NCBI GenBank assembly: GCA_030149525.1
Contig: JASBRJ010000053.1
Span: 1 to 39,787 of the forward strand
Direction: 5' to 3'
Source of the DNA: a bacterium
GTDB lineage: Bacteria > Vulcanimicrobiota > Xenobia > Xenobiales > JADMJV01
DNA length: 39,787 bases
Shown piece by piece: positions 15,621 to 23,807 of the stretch. The translations under genes were made by a program, and so were the position numbers. Each line of letters starts with the position of its first letter. Positions within the stretch are counted from its first letter, which is position 1. The notes beneath the pieces are model-generated. The model was given only the letters and a program-made list of their open reading frames with translations, made no database searches and was not told the DNA's origin.

Positions 15621-16727
15621 GTGAGAATTTCTAAGCAAGTCCTATGTCTTTTCTTGCTCTGCAGCTCACTGCTTTGGGCCCAACCAAGCCCAGATCTCCA
15701 AACGTTACCTGAGAGTCTCAAAGAAGCTCTCTCCCAAGCCGACCAGGTGGAAGTCTTCTCCATCTCCCCTGAACCCGAATCTCCGGACAGCGGATTCTTC
15801 GGCTATCCCATTTTTGGACAGGTGAAGTTGAAAGGCCCGGAGGCTCGAGAAGTTTGCGGCGAGGTGCTCAAAGGTCTCGAGTCAGCAAGCCTTCGCAATC
15901 GAGCGAACTGCTTTGCTCCTCGACACGCTTTGGAGCTACCTGGAGGCTACCGCCTCTTGATCTGCTACGCCTGTCACAGTGTTCTGACCGAAGACCCTGA
16001 AGGGCAGAAGGACAGCTTTGCCATCGTGGCTGCGGGGAATGAGGAGCTTGCCAAGGTGGTTCTGGAAAATCGGTTGCCCTGGCAAGGTTGGGCTCGGGTA
16101 GGCGGTTTGATGCGGCATCAGTCGGGGTTGGTTGTGGAAGTGCCAAAGGGGTACTCCTTTCACGGTTCGCCTGGGATGGAAACTCTGTTTCTGGACGGCA
16201 TCAAACAGGCGGAGCAAAAGGACGCAATACCCGGGGAGTTGGTCCTAAGGAGTCCCGACGGTACCGAGGAGACAGTGAAGACGCAGTGGATCGATCACTC
16301 GGAGTCAGTTAAGACCGTTTGGTATCTGGTCGGCATTCCGGTAAGCTTTGAGGCGGAAGAGAATCGATTGATCTGTCGGGGTGAGTCCTATCAGCTCGAG
16401 CAATTGAAAGACTATTTTGAAAGGGCCGACCGACCCGCCTTTCTCTCGCCTCGAATTCGAATAACACCGGTGGACGACACCAGGGCCTTGCAGTTACAGG
16501 AACACCGATTTCGAAAGAATGGCTACCAACTCCAGCCCGTAAAGTTTGTGGGCCTCGATTTTCAGGGGGCGACCCTCACTCGATTGGGTATCACCACCAG
16601 GGCTAGGGTGGGAATCGTAAAAACGCCTCTTGGAGACGTTCTTGTGACCTCGGAGATTCCTTTGGGTTGGGATGACCCTGCCGAGGGTCTGGTAACAGAC
16701 TTGCTCGAATATGATAAGCTCCGCTGA
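15621..16727 (+). CDS. Exported protein of unknown function
   Basis: I do not recognise this 368-residue protein. The GTG at 15621 is chosen because it opens a typical signal peptide (QVLCLFLLCSSLLWAQ), with likely cleavage after WAQ at about residue 20. An upstream frame start at 15522 would lie inside the FolT gene. The mature part has a pair of Cys residues in LLICYACHSVL and is otherwise mixed alpha/beta. The gene begins seven bases after the FolT stop and overlaps the next gene by 17 bases, so the three genes probably form one operon. A link to vitamin uptake is only suggested by this adjacency. Confidence 0.6.
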   Translation: MRISKQVLCLFLLCSSLLWAQPSPDLQTLPESLKEALSQADQVEVFSISPEPESPDSGFFGYPIFGQVKLKGPEAREVCGEVLKGLESASLRNRANCFAPRHALELPGGYRLLICYACHSVLTEDPEGQKDSFAIVAAGNEELAKVVLENRLPWQGWARVGGLMRHQSGLVVEVPKGYSFHGSPGMETLFLDGIKQAEQKDAIPGELVLRSPDGTEETVKTQWIDHSESVKTVWYLVGIPVSFEAEENRLICRGESYQLEQLKDYFERADRPAFLSPRIRITPVDDTRALQLQEHRFRKNGYQLQPVKFVGLDFQGATLTRLGITTRARVGIVKTPLGDVLVTSEIPLGWDDPAEGLVTDLLEYDKLR

Positions 16728-17937
16728 GATTATGGACCGTTTTTTAGATGATCAGTCGATCGGCAAGGTTGTCGATACCAAGAACTCCTTCACTATGGAT
16801 CGAAGCCGCTCGCGCCGCAAATTGCTCGATTCGATACCGAAGACGTCTTTCGAGACTCTCTTTCGGTTGCTGGATTCTGCTGCCTGGCAGGCCGGCTTTC
16901 CGATCTCTCAGACTGTTTATCACACCGCAGGTTCTAAGTACAGCGCTCCGATGTTGTGCTTCACTCGGTCGGAGGCAAGTGTGGATTTCAAGAAGGCTCT
17001 CTTGGAGGAGATTCGCCGACCATTCGGTCCACCTTCGGCTGTGGCTTCCCTGGCCAGAGCGATTTTTTTGGCTACCGGGATGGGTGGCACAGTCGTTATT
17101 CGTCACGCCGAGGGGTTTGTTAGCGGTCTACAGGGTCATAATTTCTTCTGTCTATCCCAAGAGAGCTTGGAGGTTGACGACACTCTCCCCGAACCGAATC
17201 AGGGGGGCATCATGGTCTTTTTTCAAAACCTCTCCTATAGCTATGAGAGCTTCAAACGCTATAGTAAATCGGTTGACCGGGCTCTCTATTCACTGATCAA
17301 GTCTCCCCATCAGGTACTTCCTCTCGAGTCCATGACCAGGGAAGTCTCAGGATACTTCGACTACCGAACAAAGCCGTTCACAGCTATCCGCTCCTACGTC
17401 CGCTCAGAAGATGACAGTGAGAATGGCCTCCAGTTCGATTTCTGGGACGGTATGTATTCCCATATCGATGAAAAGACGCTTTTCCTAGAGAGAAAGGAGA
17501 AGGGGAAATTTCTGTTCCTGAGATGGCGTCCCAATTATGGTCGACCGACGTTCTTGCAGCACTGTCTGAACGGTCCCTGGGAGTTTGGCACTGGAAAGTT
17601 CCAGGCGACGTTTTGGATAGAAACCACGGATAGATCCGCCGAAGTTTCCTTCTTTTCCCAAAACATGGTCTCCGACCCGGTGAAAATGAAAGGACCTGCG
17701 GGTTTGAAGGGGTTGGTCCTATGGCCGGACCTGAAATACGACCTTTGGGGCACCCGACTGGTGGAGGATGAGGCTTATCAAAAGGCTTTCCAGTGGACCC
17801 AAACACAGGTAGACCAAACAGCTCGGGTTCTGAGTGAAAATTTGAATAAAGTAGTAGAGCGATTGGCGGAGTCGAATCTGATTAAGGGCTCCTACAAAGA
17901 CGAAACTATAAGGCGAATTCAGGAACTCTGGTCTTGA
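16711..17937 (+). CDS. Soluble protein of unknown function downstream of the FolT-like gene
   Basis: The ATG at 16711 gives 408 residues and overlaps the previous gene by 17 bases. A second ATG at 16732 is an equally plausible start. No signal peptide or membrane segment is present. Visible features are an N-terminal basic stretch (SRSRRKLL), a glycine-rich turn (ATGMGGTVVIRHAEG) and a C-terminal helix pair likely to form a coiled coil. No motif points to a function. The 3' end overlaps the end of the convergent histidine-kinase gene by 19 bases. Confidence 0.6.
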   Translation: MISSAEIMDRFLDDQSIGKVVDTKNSFTMDRSRSRRKLLDSIPKTSFETLFRLLDSAAWQAGFPISQTVYHTAGSKYSAPMLCFTRSEASVDFKKALLEEIRRPFGPPSAVASLARAIFLATGMGGTVVIRHAEGFVSGLQGHNFFCLSQESLEVDDTLPEPNQGGIMVFFQNLSYSYESFKRYSKSVDRALYSLIKSPHQVLPLESMTREVSGYFDYRTKPFTAIRSYVRSEDDSENGLQFDFWDGMYSHIDEKTLFLERKEKGKFLFLRWRPNYGRPTFLQHCLNGPWEFGTGKFQATFWIETTDRSAEVSFFSQNMVSDPVKMKGPAGLKGLVLWPDLKYDLWGTRLVEDEAYQKAFQWTQTQVDQTARVLSENLNKVVERLAESNLIKGSYKDETIRRIQELWS

Positions 17938-20021
17938 GTGAGGGTCTGAGTCAAAACTTTCCGAAGTTCCGCCAGATTGACCGGTTTGCTCAGATAGGCT
18001 TGAAAGCCGGCTTCCAGATAGTTTTCTCGGTCGCCGGGTAAGGCGTGAGCGGTGACGGCCACCACCGGAGTCTGCAAGTCGGAGTATCGATCTCGTAGGG
18101 CCTGAAGAGCTTGAACTCCGTCGAGTACGGGCATCTGAATATCCATCAGGACGATATCATGATACTCAGGGCGGAATATATTGAGAGCTTCTTCCCCGTT
18201 GAGAGCAAAATCTAGATTGGTGAGTTTGAGCTTGCTCAGTTGGCGCTGCAGAACTTTTCGATTGACGTCGTTGTCCTCCACCACGAGGATATTAAGATCG
18301 TTAGGGAAGGAAACTTCCTCTACTGGTGTGGTGTAGAGAGTGGTTGCGAGACTCCCATCCCAACCAGGGGTGCCCGGTTCCACTTCAAACTCCATTTGGA
18401 TTGAGAGCGTGCTTCCCTGTCCGATCTCGCTGCGGGCTTCAAGTTGCCCACCCATCAGTTCCACCAGGCGATTGACGATGGCAAGCCCCAGGCCTGCCCC
18501 TTCCTGTTTACGGGTGGTGGACGGATCGGCTTGGGAGAAAGGCAGGATGAGTTCGCCAAACTGCTCTGCTGGAAAACCTATCCCCGTATCGGAAACCTCG
18601 ATGACAGTTTTGACCCGGCTGTGCTCAGGGAAGCTCTCAAGCTTGAGTGAAATCGTTCCGGAATCGGTAAACTTGACGGCGTTGGAGAGCAGGTTGACCA
18701 CGATCTGAACCAGTTTGGCTTTATCGCCGATCACCTGAGCCGGCGTGTCGGGGTGGAACGAGTGTTCGAGAAGGAGGCCTTTTTCTCTGGCCGATTCTTT
18801 GACCAGGGAAAGGGCTTCAGAGAGAGCCCCCACCAGACTGAATGACTCAGGTTGAAGCTTGACTCTCTGGGCATCAAGTCGCGAGAAATCAAGCACATCA
18901 GTGAGATGCGAAAGGAGTATCTGACCGGCTGAGTGGACCGATTCCAGCATCTCTTTCTGGTCACAGTTCAAGACAGTGTCTTTAAGAAGTTCCACCTGCC
19001 CGATAATAGCGTTCAACGGCGTGCGGATCTCATGGCTCATATTGGCTAGAAAAAGTGACTTGGAACGTGCGTTTTCCTCGGCTAGCTGCAACGCCCGACC
19101 GATGGCTTCTTCCTGTCGTTTCTGACGGGTAATATCTCGCCCTACCCCATCGAGCACAATGACGCTTCGATCGGTGGACCGATCCACAAACCAACGGTGC
19201 TCGATCCAGTAAGCTTCGCCTTCGGCCGGTATGAAGCGGACCTGGGTGACGCCCTGTGAGGCGTTCTCTTCCACCATCATGCGCTGGAGAATCTTACCGT
19301 CTTCAGGATGAATGTGCCGAAAGGCTGTGCGAGCATCCTGGTAAAGCTCATCTCGAGTACAACCCATCCACGTTTCGATGATAGGTGAGATGTAGAGTAT
19401 TTTGAACTTGGGATTGAGTTGAATCCGGTAGATGAGGTCCAGGCTCTGTTCGGCCAGACGAAACATGCGATTCTCATCCTTGGAGTCGGCTCTCAACTCT
19501 GCGTGGCGACTCTCCAAGACCTTGAGAATAAACTGGCCTGCGAGTTCCGAGTCGGTGTCTTCTAAAAATTCGCCCTTCTGAATTTCTCGCAGCGCTTCGC
19601 TCGGTTCCACCGTTTCAGCAACAAGTTCTGCCAGTTGTCGGACGAGACCGGCCCGAAAGCTTACTTTGATTTCCAGATCTTCTCGAATACGAGTGGCGAC
19701 GGCCAAGACTGAGAACGATCTGGCACGGAGTAGCAATAACCATTCGTTGTTGGGAATTCCCAGGCTCACGGTCTCCACATGATGATGGAGGGTAATGGCT
19801 CGTAGCCTCTCTAGAGGAGAATCGTCAAAGCCGGTGATTGGGGAATCCTCGCTCTTGTCTAAACGGCATTTGGCAGCCCTGTAGGAGGTGAACATGGCGG
19901 CTTTTAGCTCATTGTGGCCGAGAAGCCATTCCAGCCCCGTGCATAGGTTAGCCAGATCACCTACCACCAGGTGAAAAGAGGGAAGATCGGCGAGAATAGC
20001 TTGGGAGAAGATCGATTCCAC
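17919..20021 (-). CDS. Hybrid sensor histidine kinase with PAS and receiver domains
   Basis: The 700-residue protein has an N-terminal region of unknown type (about 1-190). A PAS domain with a PAC-like ending (DGVGRDITRQKR) covers about 205-310. A HisKA dimerisation domain contains the H-box NMSHEIRTPLNAI (about 335). A HATPase domain with DTGIGFP and GAGLGLAIVN boxes lies at about 430-550. The C-terminal receiver domain has VVEDNDVNR and the phospho-acceptor Asp in VLMDIQMP (about 627). There is no membrane segment, so it is a cytoplasmic sensor. The receiver may pass phosphate to an Hpt protein, none of which is encoded here. The start is GTG, 37 bases after the gene at 20059-21036 ends. 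Confidence 0.94.
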   Translation of the reverse strand: MESIFSQAILADLPSFHLVVGDLANLCTGLEWLLGHNELKAAMFTSYRAAKCRLDKSEDSPITGFDDSPLERLRAITLHHHVETVSLGIPNNEWLLLLRARSFSVLAVATRIREDLEIKVSFRAGLVRQLAELVAETVEPSEALREIQKGEFLEDTDSELAGQFILKVLESRHAELRADSKDENRMFRLAEQSLDLIYRIQLNPKFKILYISPIIETWMGCTRDELYQDARTAFRHIHPEDGKILQRMMVEENASQGVTQVRFIPAEGEAYWIEHRWFVDRSTDRSVIVLDGVGRDITRQKRQEEAIGRALQLAEENARSKSLFLANMSHEIRTPLNAIIGQVELLKDTVLNCDQKEMLESVHSAGQILLSHLTDVLDFSRLDAQRVKLQPESFSLVGALSEALSLVKESAREKGLLLEHSFHPDTPAQVIGDKAKLVQIVVNLLSNAVKFTDSGTISLKLESFPEHSRVKTVIEVSDTGIGFPAEQFGELILPFSQADPSTTRKQEGAGLGLAIVNRLVELMGGQLEARSEIGQGSTLSIQMEFEVEPGTPGWDGSLATTLYTTPVEEVSFPNDLNILVVEDNDVNRKVLQRQLSKLKLTNLDFALNGEEALNIFRPEYHDIVLMDIQMPVLDGVQALQALRDRYSDLQTPVVAVTAHALPGDRENYLEAGFQAYLSKPVNLAELRKVLTQTLTQDQSS

Positions 20022-20058
20022 GTTCGGGAATTAAATATTGATGGAACGCCTCCTGGGT

Positions 20059-21036
20059 TTAGGATTCAGGAAGTCGGTCTCGTTTGGTCAGAAAGCTCGA
20101 AAGGGCGTTGAGTCGGCGAGGGCTGAAGTCGGCCTTGAGATTGTCTCCCACGGCGAACATCTTCACATGCATATTTCGGGCTTCCTCAACATGGCGACGG
20201 ATATCTTGATAGGACATGCCCTCAAGAGCGACGTCATCCAGTCCGCCGGCTACGATTCCACGATATCCTCGGGGCAGACCTTTCTCCAGGCTCGGACCTT
20301 GACTGAGGTGTGGCCAGGAGATCATCTGGTGAGGAAGATCCAGGAGGGGCTTTATGTAAAGCCTGCTGCCCCGCGCGTGGAGCCAGATGGGGATCTCGGA
20401 TTCCGAGGTAACGAAGTTCAGCAGGTCTTTCAGATGCGGTTTGACCAGAGACTCAAAAACCTCTGGTTCTCGCTTTATGTAGGTGGCCGATTCAATCTCC
20501 AAAACAAGACCGTCGATAAGTCCGGGGCTGAGGAGATGTTTCAGATAGTTTTTGAGAGACTCGGTTATAACCTCAAGCGCCTTCTCCAGAAAGCTGGGAT
20601 GGCTCTTTTCTGCCTGCTCCAACATTTCCGGCTGACACAGGTAAGAAAGAGCCGTGAGAGGGCCGGGTAGGCTTTCGAAAATGGCGACTCGATTCTCAGA
20701 AAGCCGTTGAGCCTCTTTGAAAGCCTCGGTTCGCTGCAACCAGAAGCCTTCTTGACCGGAAAGGACTTCCAGTTGGGTCAAATCATGGGGTCGGTCCAGT
20801 GAGGTCTGCTCAGGGATCGGAAGGTCTCTCACTGCGGGAATTCTTAGGAGGTCCACGCTGTAAGTGGCAGCGAAGGTGAGAGCCGCTGCGGCCAGCGACT
20901 CTCCCTTCATGTGGTCGAGACCAAAAGAGTACCAGAGGCTAAAAGGCCGGCGATCGACCTCTTTGCCGGCGAGAGTCTTCAGAACTCGCTCTTTCTTGGT
21001 CAGGGGGGTTGTTTGTTCTAGGCCTTGCCGTGACAC
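20059..21036 (-). CDS. Uroporphyrinogen decarboxylase-like (URO-D superfamily) protein
   Basis: The frame is a TIM-barrel-type protein of about 325 residues. [24 protein letters not shown] at the start is the characteristic URO-D/methyltransferase-MtaA opening ('tpkeR...al.g..pDR.P'). Further matches are [29 protein letters not shown], and the late IVAGGLDD segment. True HemE has additional conserved Asp and Arg residues that I do not find in their usual places. A cobalamin- or corrinoid-linked methyltransferase relative, or a divergent paralogue, is therefore equally possible. The start is uncertain: GTG at 21036 is used here, while a TTG at 21063 would extend the overlap with the upstream TPR gene. 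Translational coupling with that gene is likely. Confidence 0.72.
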   Translation of the reverse strand: MSRQGLEQTTPLTKKERVLKTLAGKEVDRRPFSLWYSFGLDHMKGESLAAAALTFAATYSVDLLRIPAVRDLPIPEQTSLDRPHDLTQLEVLSGQEGFWLQRTEAFKEAQRLSENRVAIFESLPGPLTALSYLCQPEMLEQAEKSHPSFLEKALEVITESLKNYLKHLLSPGLIDGLVLEIESATYIKREPEVFESLVKPHLKDLLNFVTSESEIPIWLHARGSRLYIKPLLDLPHQMISWPHLSQGPSLEKGLPRGYRGIVAGGLDDVALEGMSYQDIRRHVEEARNMHVKMFAVGDNLKADFSPRRLNALSSFLTKRDRLPES

Positions 21037-22283
21037 TTCTTGAACTTCTTCCCGGAACCACAAGGACAGGGTTCGTTACGGCCCACCTTCTGCTCGATGT
21101 AGGGATTGACGGTCTGCAGTGCTTTCTTGATGGCCTCGTTCTGAGTGTCCAGCCCTGCTGCTCTTTTGAAGTTGGTGGTCGCTTTTTGAGCGTCGCCTTT
21201 TCGCATATAGAGCCAGCCCAGACCGTAGTAGGGGTAGGCCATGGACCGGTCAACTGCGATACCTTCTTCAGCCAGGGCAATGGCCTCGTCGATCTGGTCG
21301 GGGTTTTGACGAGCCAGAACAGCCGCTCTATTGAGGGCGATAACGCCGTCTTTGTGAGCGTCTTCCACCACCAAGAAGGGTTCGAATCCGTCGGATTTCA
21401 CTTCATTCTGGTTGGCGCACAGAATCAGCTCCACAGCGCGACCGTCGGGGTACTCGTCGAAGTATTTTCGGGCTTCATCGAGGTGAGTGAGAGCATCTTC
21501 GAAGCTTCCTTCGAGGGCCTCAACGATAGCGAGGTTGAGATACAGGAGAGCAGCGTTGTCATCCATCGCTCCGCGCTCTTTGAGGTCGGCCTCGGCTTTA
21601 CTCAGGAATTCGCGAGCGGTGGGATATTCGTGAACGACGAGCTTCAGAAAGCCTGCATTGTTGAGGAGGAGATAATGATTAATCTCATCTTCTTCGAAGC
21701 TTTTCTCGTACACTTTTACGGAAGCTTGAGGGCCGCCCTGACGGTAGTGGAGAAGGCCGACGTTGGTGATACAAGCCATTTGGCCTTCGATGTCGTCGAG
21801 CTCCTTAAAGAGGTTTTTGGCTTCGGTGAAGTTGGTTTCTGCTTCTCCGTCTTGAGCCAGGTCGCTCTGAAGGGAACCGAGGTCTCTCAAGGTGCGAGCC
21901 AGCCCTGCTTTGTCTTCAATCTTGCGATAGACGGCCAGAGCGGCACGGAAGTAAGCCATCGCGCTGCGGTGATCGTTCTTGCGATAGGCGGCGGTTCCAA
22001 GTTGCTCGAAAGCACGAGCTTGGCCTTGTTCGTGTTCGTTTTTCTCGGCCAGACGAAGGGCTTTCTTGAGATGGGGGTTGGCCTCGGTAGGCTTGTCCAA
22101 CTCATTGAAGCAGAATCCCAGAGTGTAGTGAATCCGCTCAACCTCAGTGTCGGGTGTCTCCTCAGGGAGATTTTTTCGAGCCTTGTTCAGGATCTCGATG
22201 GTTTCTTCAAAATTCTTATTCTCGAAAGCTTCCTCGGCGCTTTTCATCTGTTCTTGGAAGCTAACTTCGGTACCAGTGGACAT
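21018..22283 (-). CDS. TPR-repeat protein with C-terminal SEC-C zinc motif
   Basis: This 421-residue protein is built of about eight or nine tetratricopeptide repeats (for example [20 protein letters not shown] and [21 protein letters not shown]). It ends in the zinc-binding SEC-C motif [14 protein letters not shown], with the C-x-C-x8-C-H arrangement visible. SEC-C tails are best known from SecA but occur on many unrelated proteins. TPR arrays bind partner proteins. The gene faces the caspase-like gene across a 111-bp spacer, so the two may share regulation. It overlaps the URO-D-like gene downstream. No signal peptide is seen. Confidence 0.9.
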   Translation of the reverse strand: MSTGTEVSFQEQMKSAEEAFENKNFEETIEILNKARKNLPEETPDTEVERIHYTLGFCFNELDKPTEANPHLKKALRLAEKNEHEQGQARAFEQLGTAAYRKNDHRSAMAYFRAALAVYRKIEDKAGLARTLRDLGSLQSDLAQDGEAETNFTEAKNLFKELDDIEGQMACITNVGLLHYRQGGPQASVKVYEKSFEEDEINHYLLLNNAGFLKLVVHEYPTAREFLSKAEADLKERGAMDDNAALLYLNLAIVEALEGSFEDALTHLDEARKYFDEYPDGRAVELILCANQNEVKSDGFEPFLVVEDAHKDGVIALNRAAVLARQNPDQIDEAIALAEEGIAVDRSMAYPYYGLGWLYMRKGDAQKATTNFKRAAGLDTQNEAIKKALQTVNPYIEQKVGRNEPCPCGSGKKFKKCHGKA

Positions 22284-22378
22284 AATTTTACCTACAAACG
22301 TGATATGGGGTTGACATATACTTTTTCAACAGGGGTGTTCCTGCCCAAAACCTTGTCATACTTACGTTTGGTCAAAAA

Positions 22379-22387
22379 TGCTAGAAT
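22379..22387 (+). promoter_or_regulatory. Extended -10 promoter giving a probable leaderless transcript of the caspase-like gene
   Basis: TGC followed by TAGAAT is an extended -10 element. It ends seven bases before the ATG at 22395, so transcription should start at or next to the start codon. No good -35 box at 17-base spacing is visible, as is common with extended -10 promoters. Confidence 0.55.
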
Positions 22388-22394
22388 TTAAACC

Positions 22395-23186
22395 ATGACC
22401 GGAAAGTTATTGGGGATCAGAAAGGGCTTTTTGTGGCTGCTCGCGGTGGGTTTTTTGTTGTTGGCTTTGGATTTTGGGCAGCGATACATATATGTTCAAG
22501 GGGCGCCGCGTCCGGAAGCGGTGGTGAGGATAGGGGATGAAGGACCGCTGACTTACGCTTTATTGGTGGCAGGCGCCGGACTTGACGAGGCGGAGATGGC
22601 CACGGGGTTGCGGGATCTTCAGTATGCTCAACGAGTCATTCTTCAGGCGTTTGCTGGTCGCAAAGTCGTGAGATCTCTCTATCCGGCGCAGCCTGGATTC
22701 TCGGTGGAGCAATTTGAGGAGGCGTTGAAGGCGGGAGAGGGCGCGGATCATCTTCTGATTTATCTGACGGGGCACGGCGGTGGCTTTAATTTCGGGGCAA
22801 CCTCGGAACTGAATCTTCGCACGGACAGAATTTTTGAGTTTTTGAGCGCAGTGAAAGCCGAGCAAATCACCTTGATGGTAGATTGTTGTTGGTCGGGGCA
22901 GTTCGCTCTGGAGATGGAAAAACATCAATTCGCCTGTCCAATCTCTGTGATCACTTCCACCGATGCCAAGCATCCGGCTCCATTTCCTGTGAGTTTTGTG
23001 GGACCCAGATCTTACGGCGCGACCTGGTTCTCTTTCCTTGATCGCGGTCCCGAGGAAGCTTTTCGTGCCACCAATGAGTGGCGTGCGCGTTTGCAACCGC
23101 TTTACCCTGAGGGGATGGGGTTGTTGGGGACTTGGGGTCAGAAGCGGCCGGCTTCGGATGATCAAAACGTCCCGACGGGGAATTGA
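22395..23186 (+). CDS. Membrane-anchored caspase-like cysteine protease
   Basis: The 263-residue protein has one N-terminal signal anchor (about 11-28, FLWLLAVGFLLLAL) and then a soluble caspase-fold domain. The catalytic His lies in IYLTGHGGG (His127) and the Cys in MVDCCWSGQF (Cys165, aligned to the family pattern D-x-C-x-S-G). Both are preceded by the hydrophobic strands expected of the C13/C14 (legumain, metacaspase, orthocaspase) clan. The domain would face outside the cytoplasm. Bacterial relatives act in regulated proteolysis and some defence systems, but no CHAT-effector partner is adjacent. A candidate extended -10 promoter sits seven bases upstream of the ATG, which suggests a leaderless mRNA. 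Confidence 0.75.
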   Translation: MTGKLLGIRKGFLWLLAVGFLLLALDFGQRYIYVQGAPRPEAVVRIGDEGPLTYALLVAGAGLDEAEMATGLRDLQYAQRVILQAFAGRKVVRSLYPAQPGFSVEQFEEALKAGEGADHLLIYLTGHGGGFNFGATSELNLRTDRIFEFLSAVKAEQITLMVDCCWSGQFALEMEKHQFACPISVITSTDAKHPAPFPVSFVGPRSYGATWFSFLDRGPEEAFRATNEWRARLQPLYPEGMGLLGTWGQKRPASDDQNVPTGN

Positions 23187-23222
23187 AACTTCGTAGCGCC
23201 TGAAGGCTTGCAGGCCACGGGC
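23187..23222 (+). repeat. Dispersed fragment related to the conserved block of the 3' repeat array
   Basis: CTTCGTAGCGCCTGAAGG followed by CTTGCAGGCC aligns with the minus-strand array block (CTTCGTAACGCCTTCGGC followed by TTGTGGACC). About 21 of 26 positions match with a one-base gap. It lies just after the stop of the caspase-like gene and lacks the array's terminator. Homology is likely but not proven by eye. Confidence 0.4.
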
Positions 23223-23273
23223 GATCGATTCGATCCGACGGGTAAAATCGCTTGTTTTCAGAACTGACCCCAG

Positions 23274-23756
23274 GTGAATTTGCATCTATTTGTCTACGGT
23301 TCCCTGAAGATAGGGGAATGCAACGATCATGTTCTCAAGAAGTGGGTTCGGGAATTTCGCGTGGCGCGGACCCGAGGCGAGATGCGTTTGCGTCCCGACA
23401 ACTACCCCGCCCTGTTCTTGCAAGAAGCTGAGATTCTAGGGACAGAAGATTACGCGACCGACTTCAGGCTCTCCACAGCCCCGGAACTGACCGAGGGTCA
23501 CGAAATTGAGGGGCAGTTGCTGGTTTTGCAGGGCCCCCTTGAGATGTTGCGGGCCCTAGACGACTTCGAGGGATATTTCCCAGGGCGGCCGTCCGAGTAT
23601 CTGAGAGTGGCTCTGTCGGTGAGGACAGAACTCGGCTTGGAACCTTGTTGGACCTACACCGGAGTGGGTGCCCCGCGCACGGACTGGGAGCCCATCGGGT
23701 TCTGGCCGCCTCCCCATCTCAATATGAAGCCTGAGCCTTATCATCACGGGCTTTAG
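23274..23756 (+). CDS. Gamma-glutamylcyclotransferase-like (AIG2/GGCT-fold) protein
   Basis: This 160-residue protein opens with LHLFVYGSLKIGECN, the Y-G-S-L substrate loop of the GGCT-like fold. It also carries the expected Glu in LDDFEGYFPG (about residue 100), a position often used as the catalytic acid. Family members release 5-oxoproline from gamma-glutamyl peptides or modified amines. The actual substrate is not evident here. The GTG at 23274 has no strong ribosome-binding site. The amidohydrolase gene begins 51 bases downstream. Confidence 0.85.
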   Translation: MNLHLFVYGSLKIGECNDHVLKKWVREFRVARTRGEMRLRPDNYPALFLQEAEILGTEDYATDFRLSTAPELTEGHEIEGQLLVLQGPLEMLRALDDFEGYFPGRPSEYLRVALSVRTELGLEPCWTYTGVGAPRTDWEPIGFWPPPHLNMKPEPYHHGL

Positions 23757-23807
23757 GTGTTTTGCCTCCCAGATGGGAGAATCCATCCCGCTGTCCAACT
23801 GCCCAGC

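Noticed and set aside
21378-21390. GGGTTCGAATCCG resembles a tRNA T-loop
   Set aside because: It lies within the TPR gene, has no matching anticodon arm, acceptor stem or CCA end around it, and the antisense codons fit the TPR protein.
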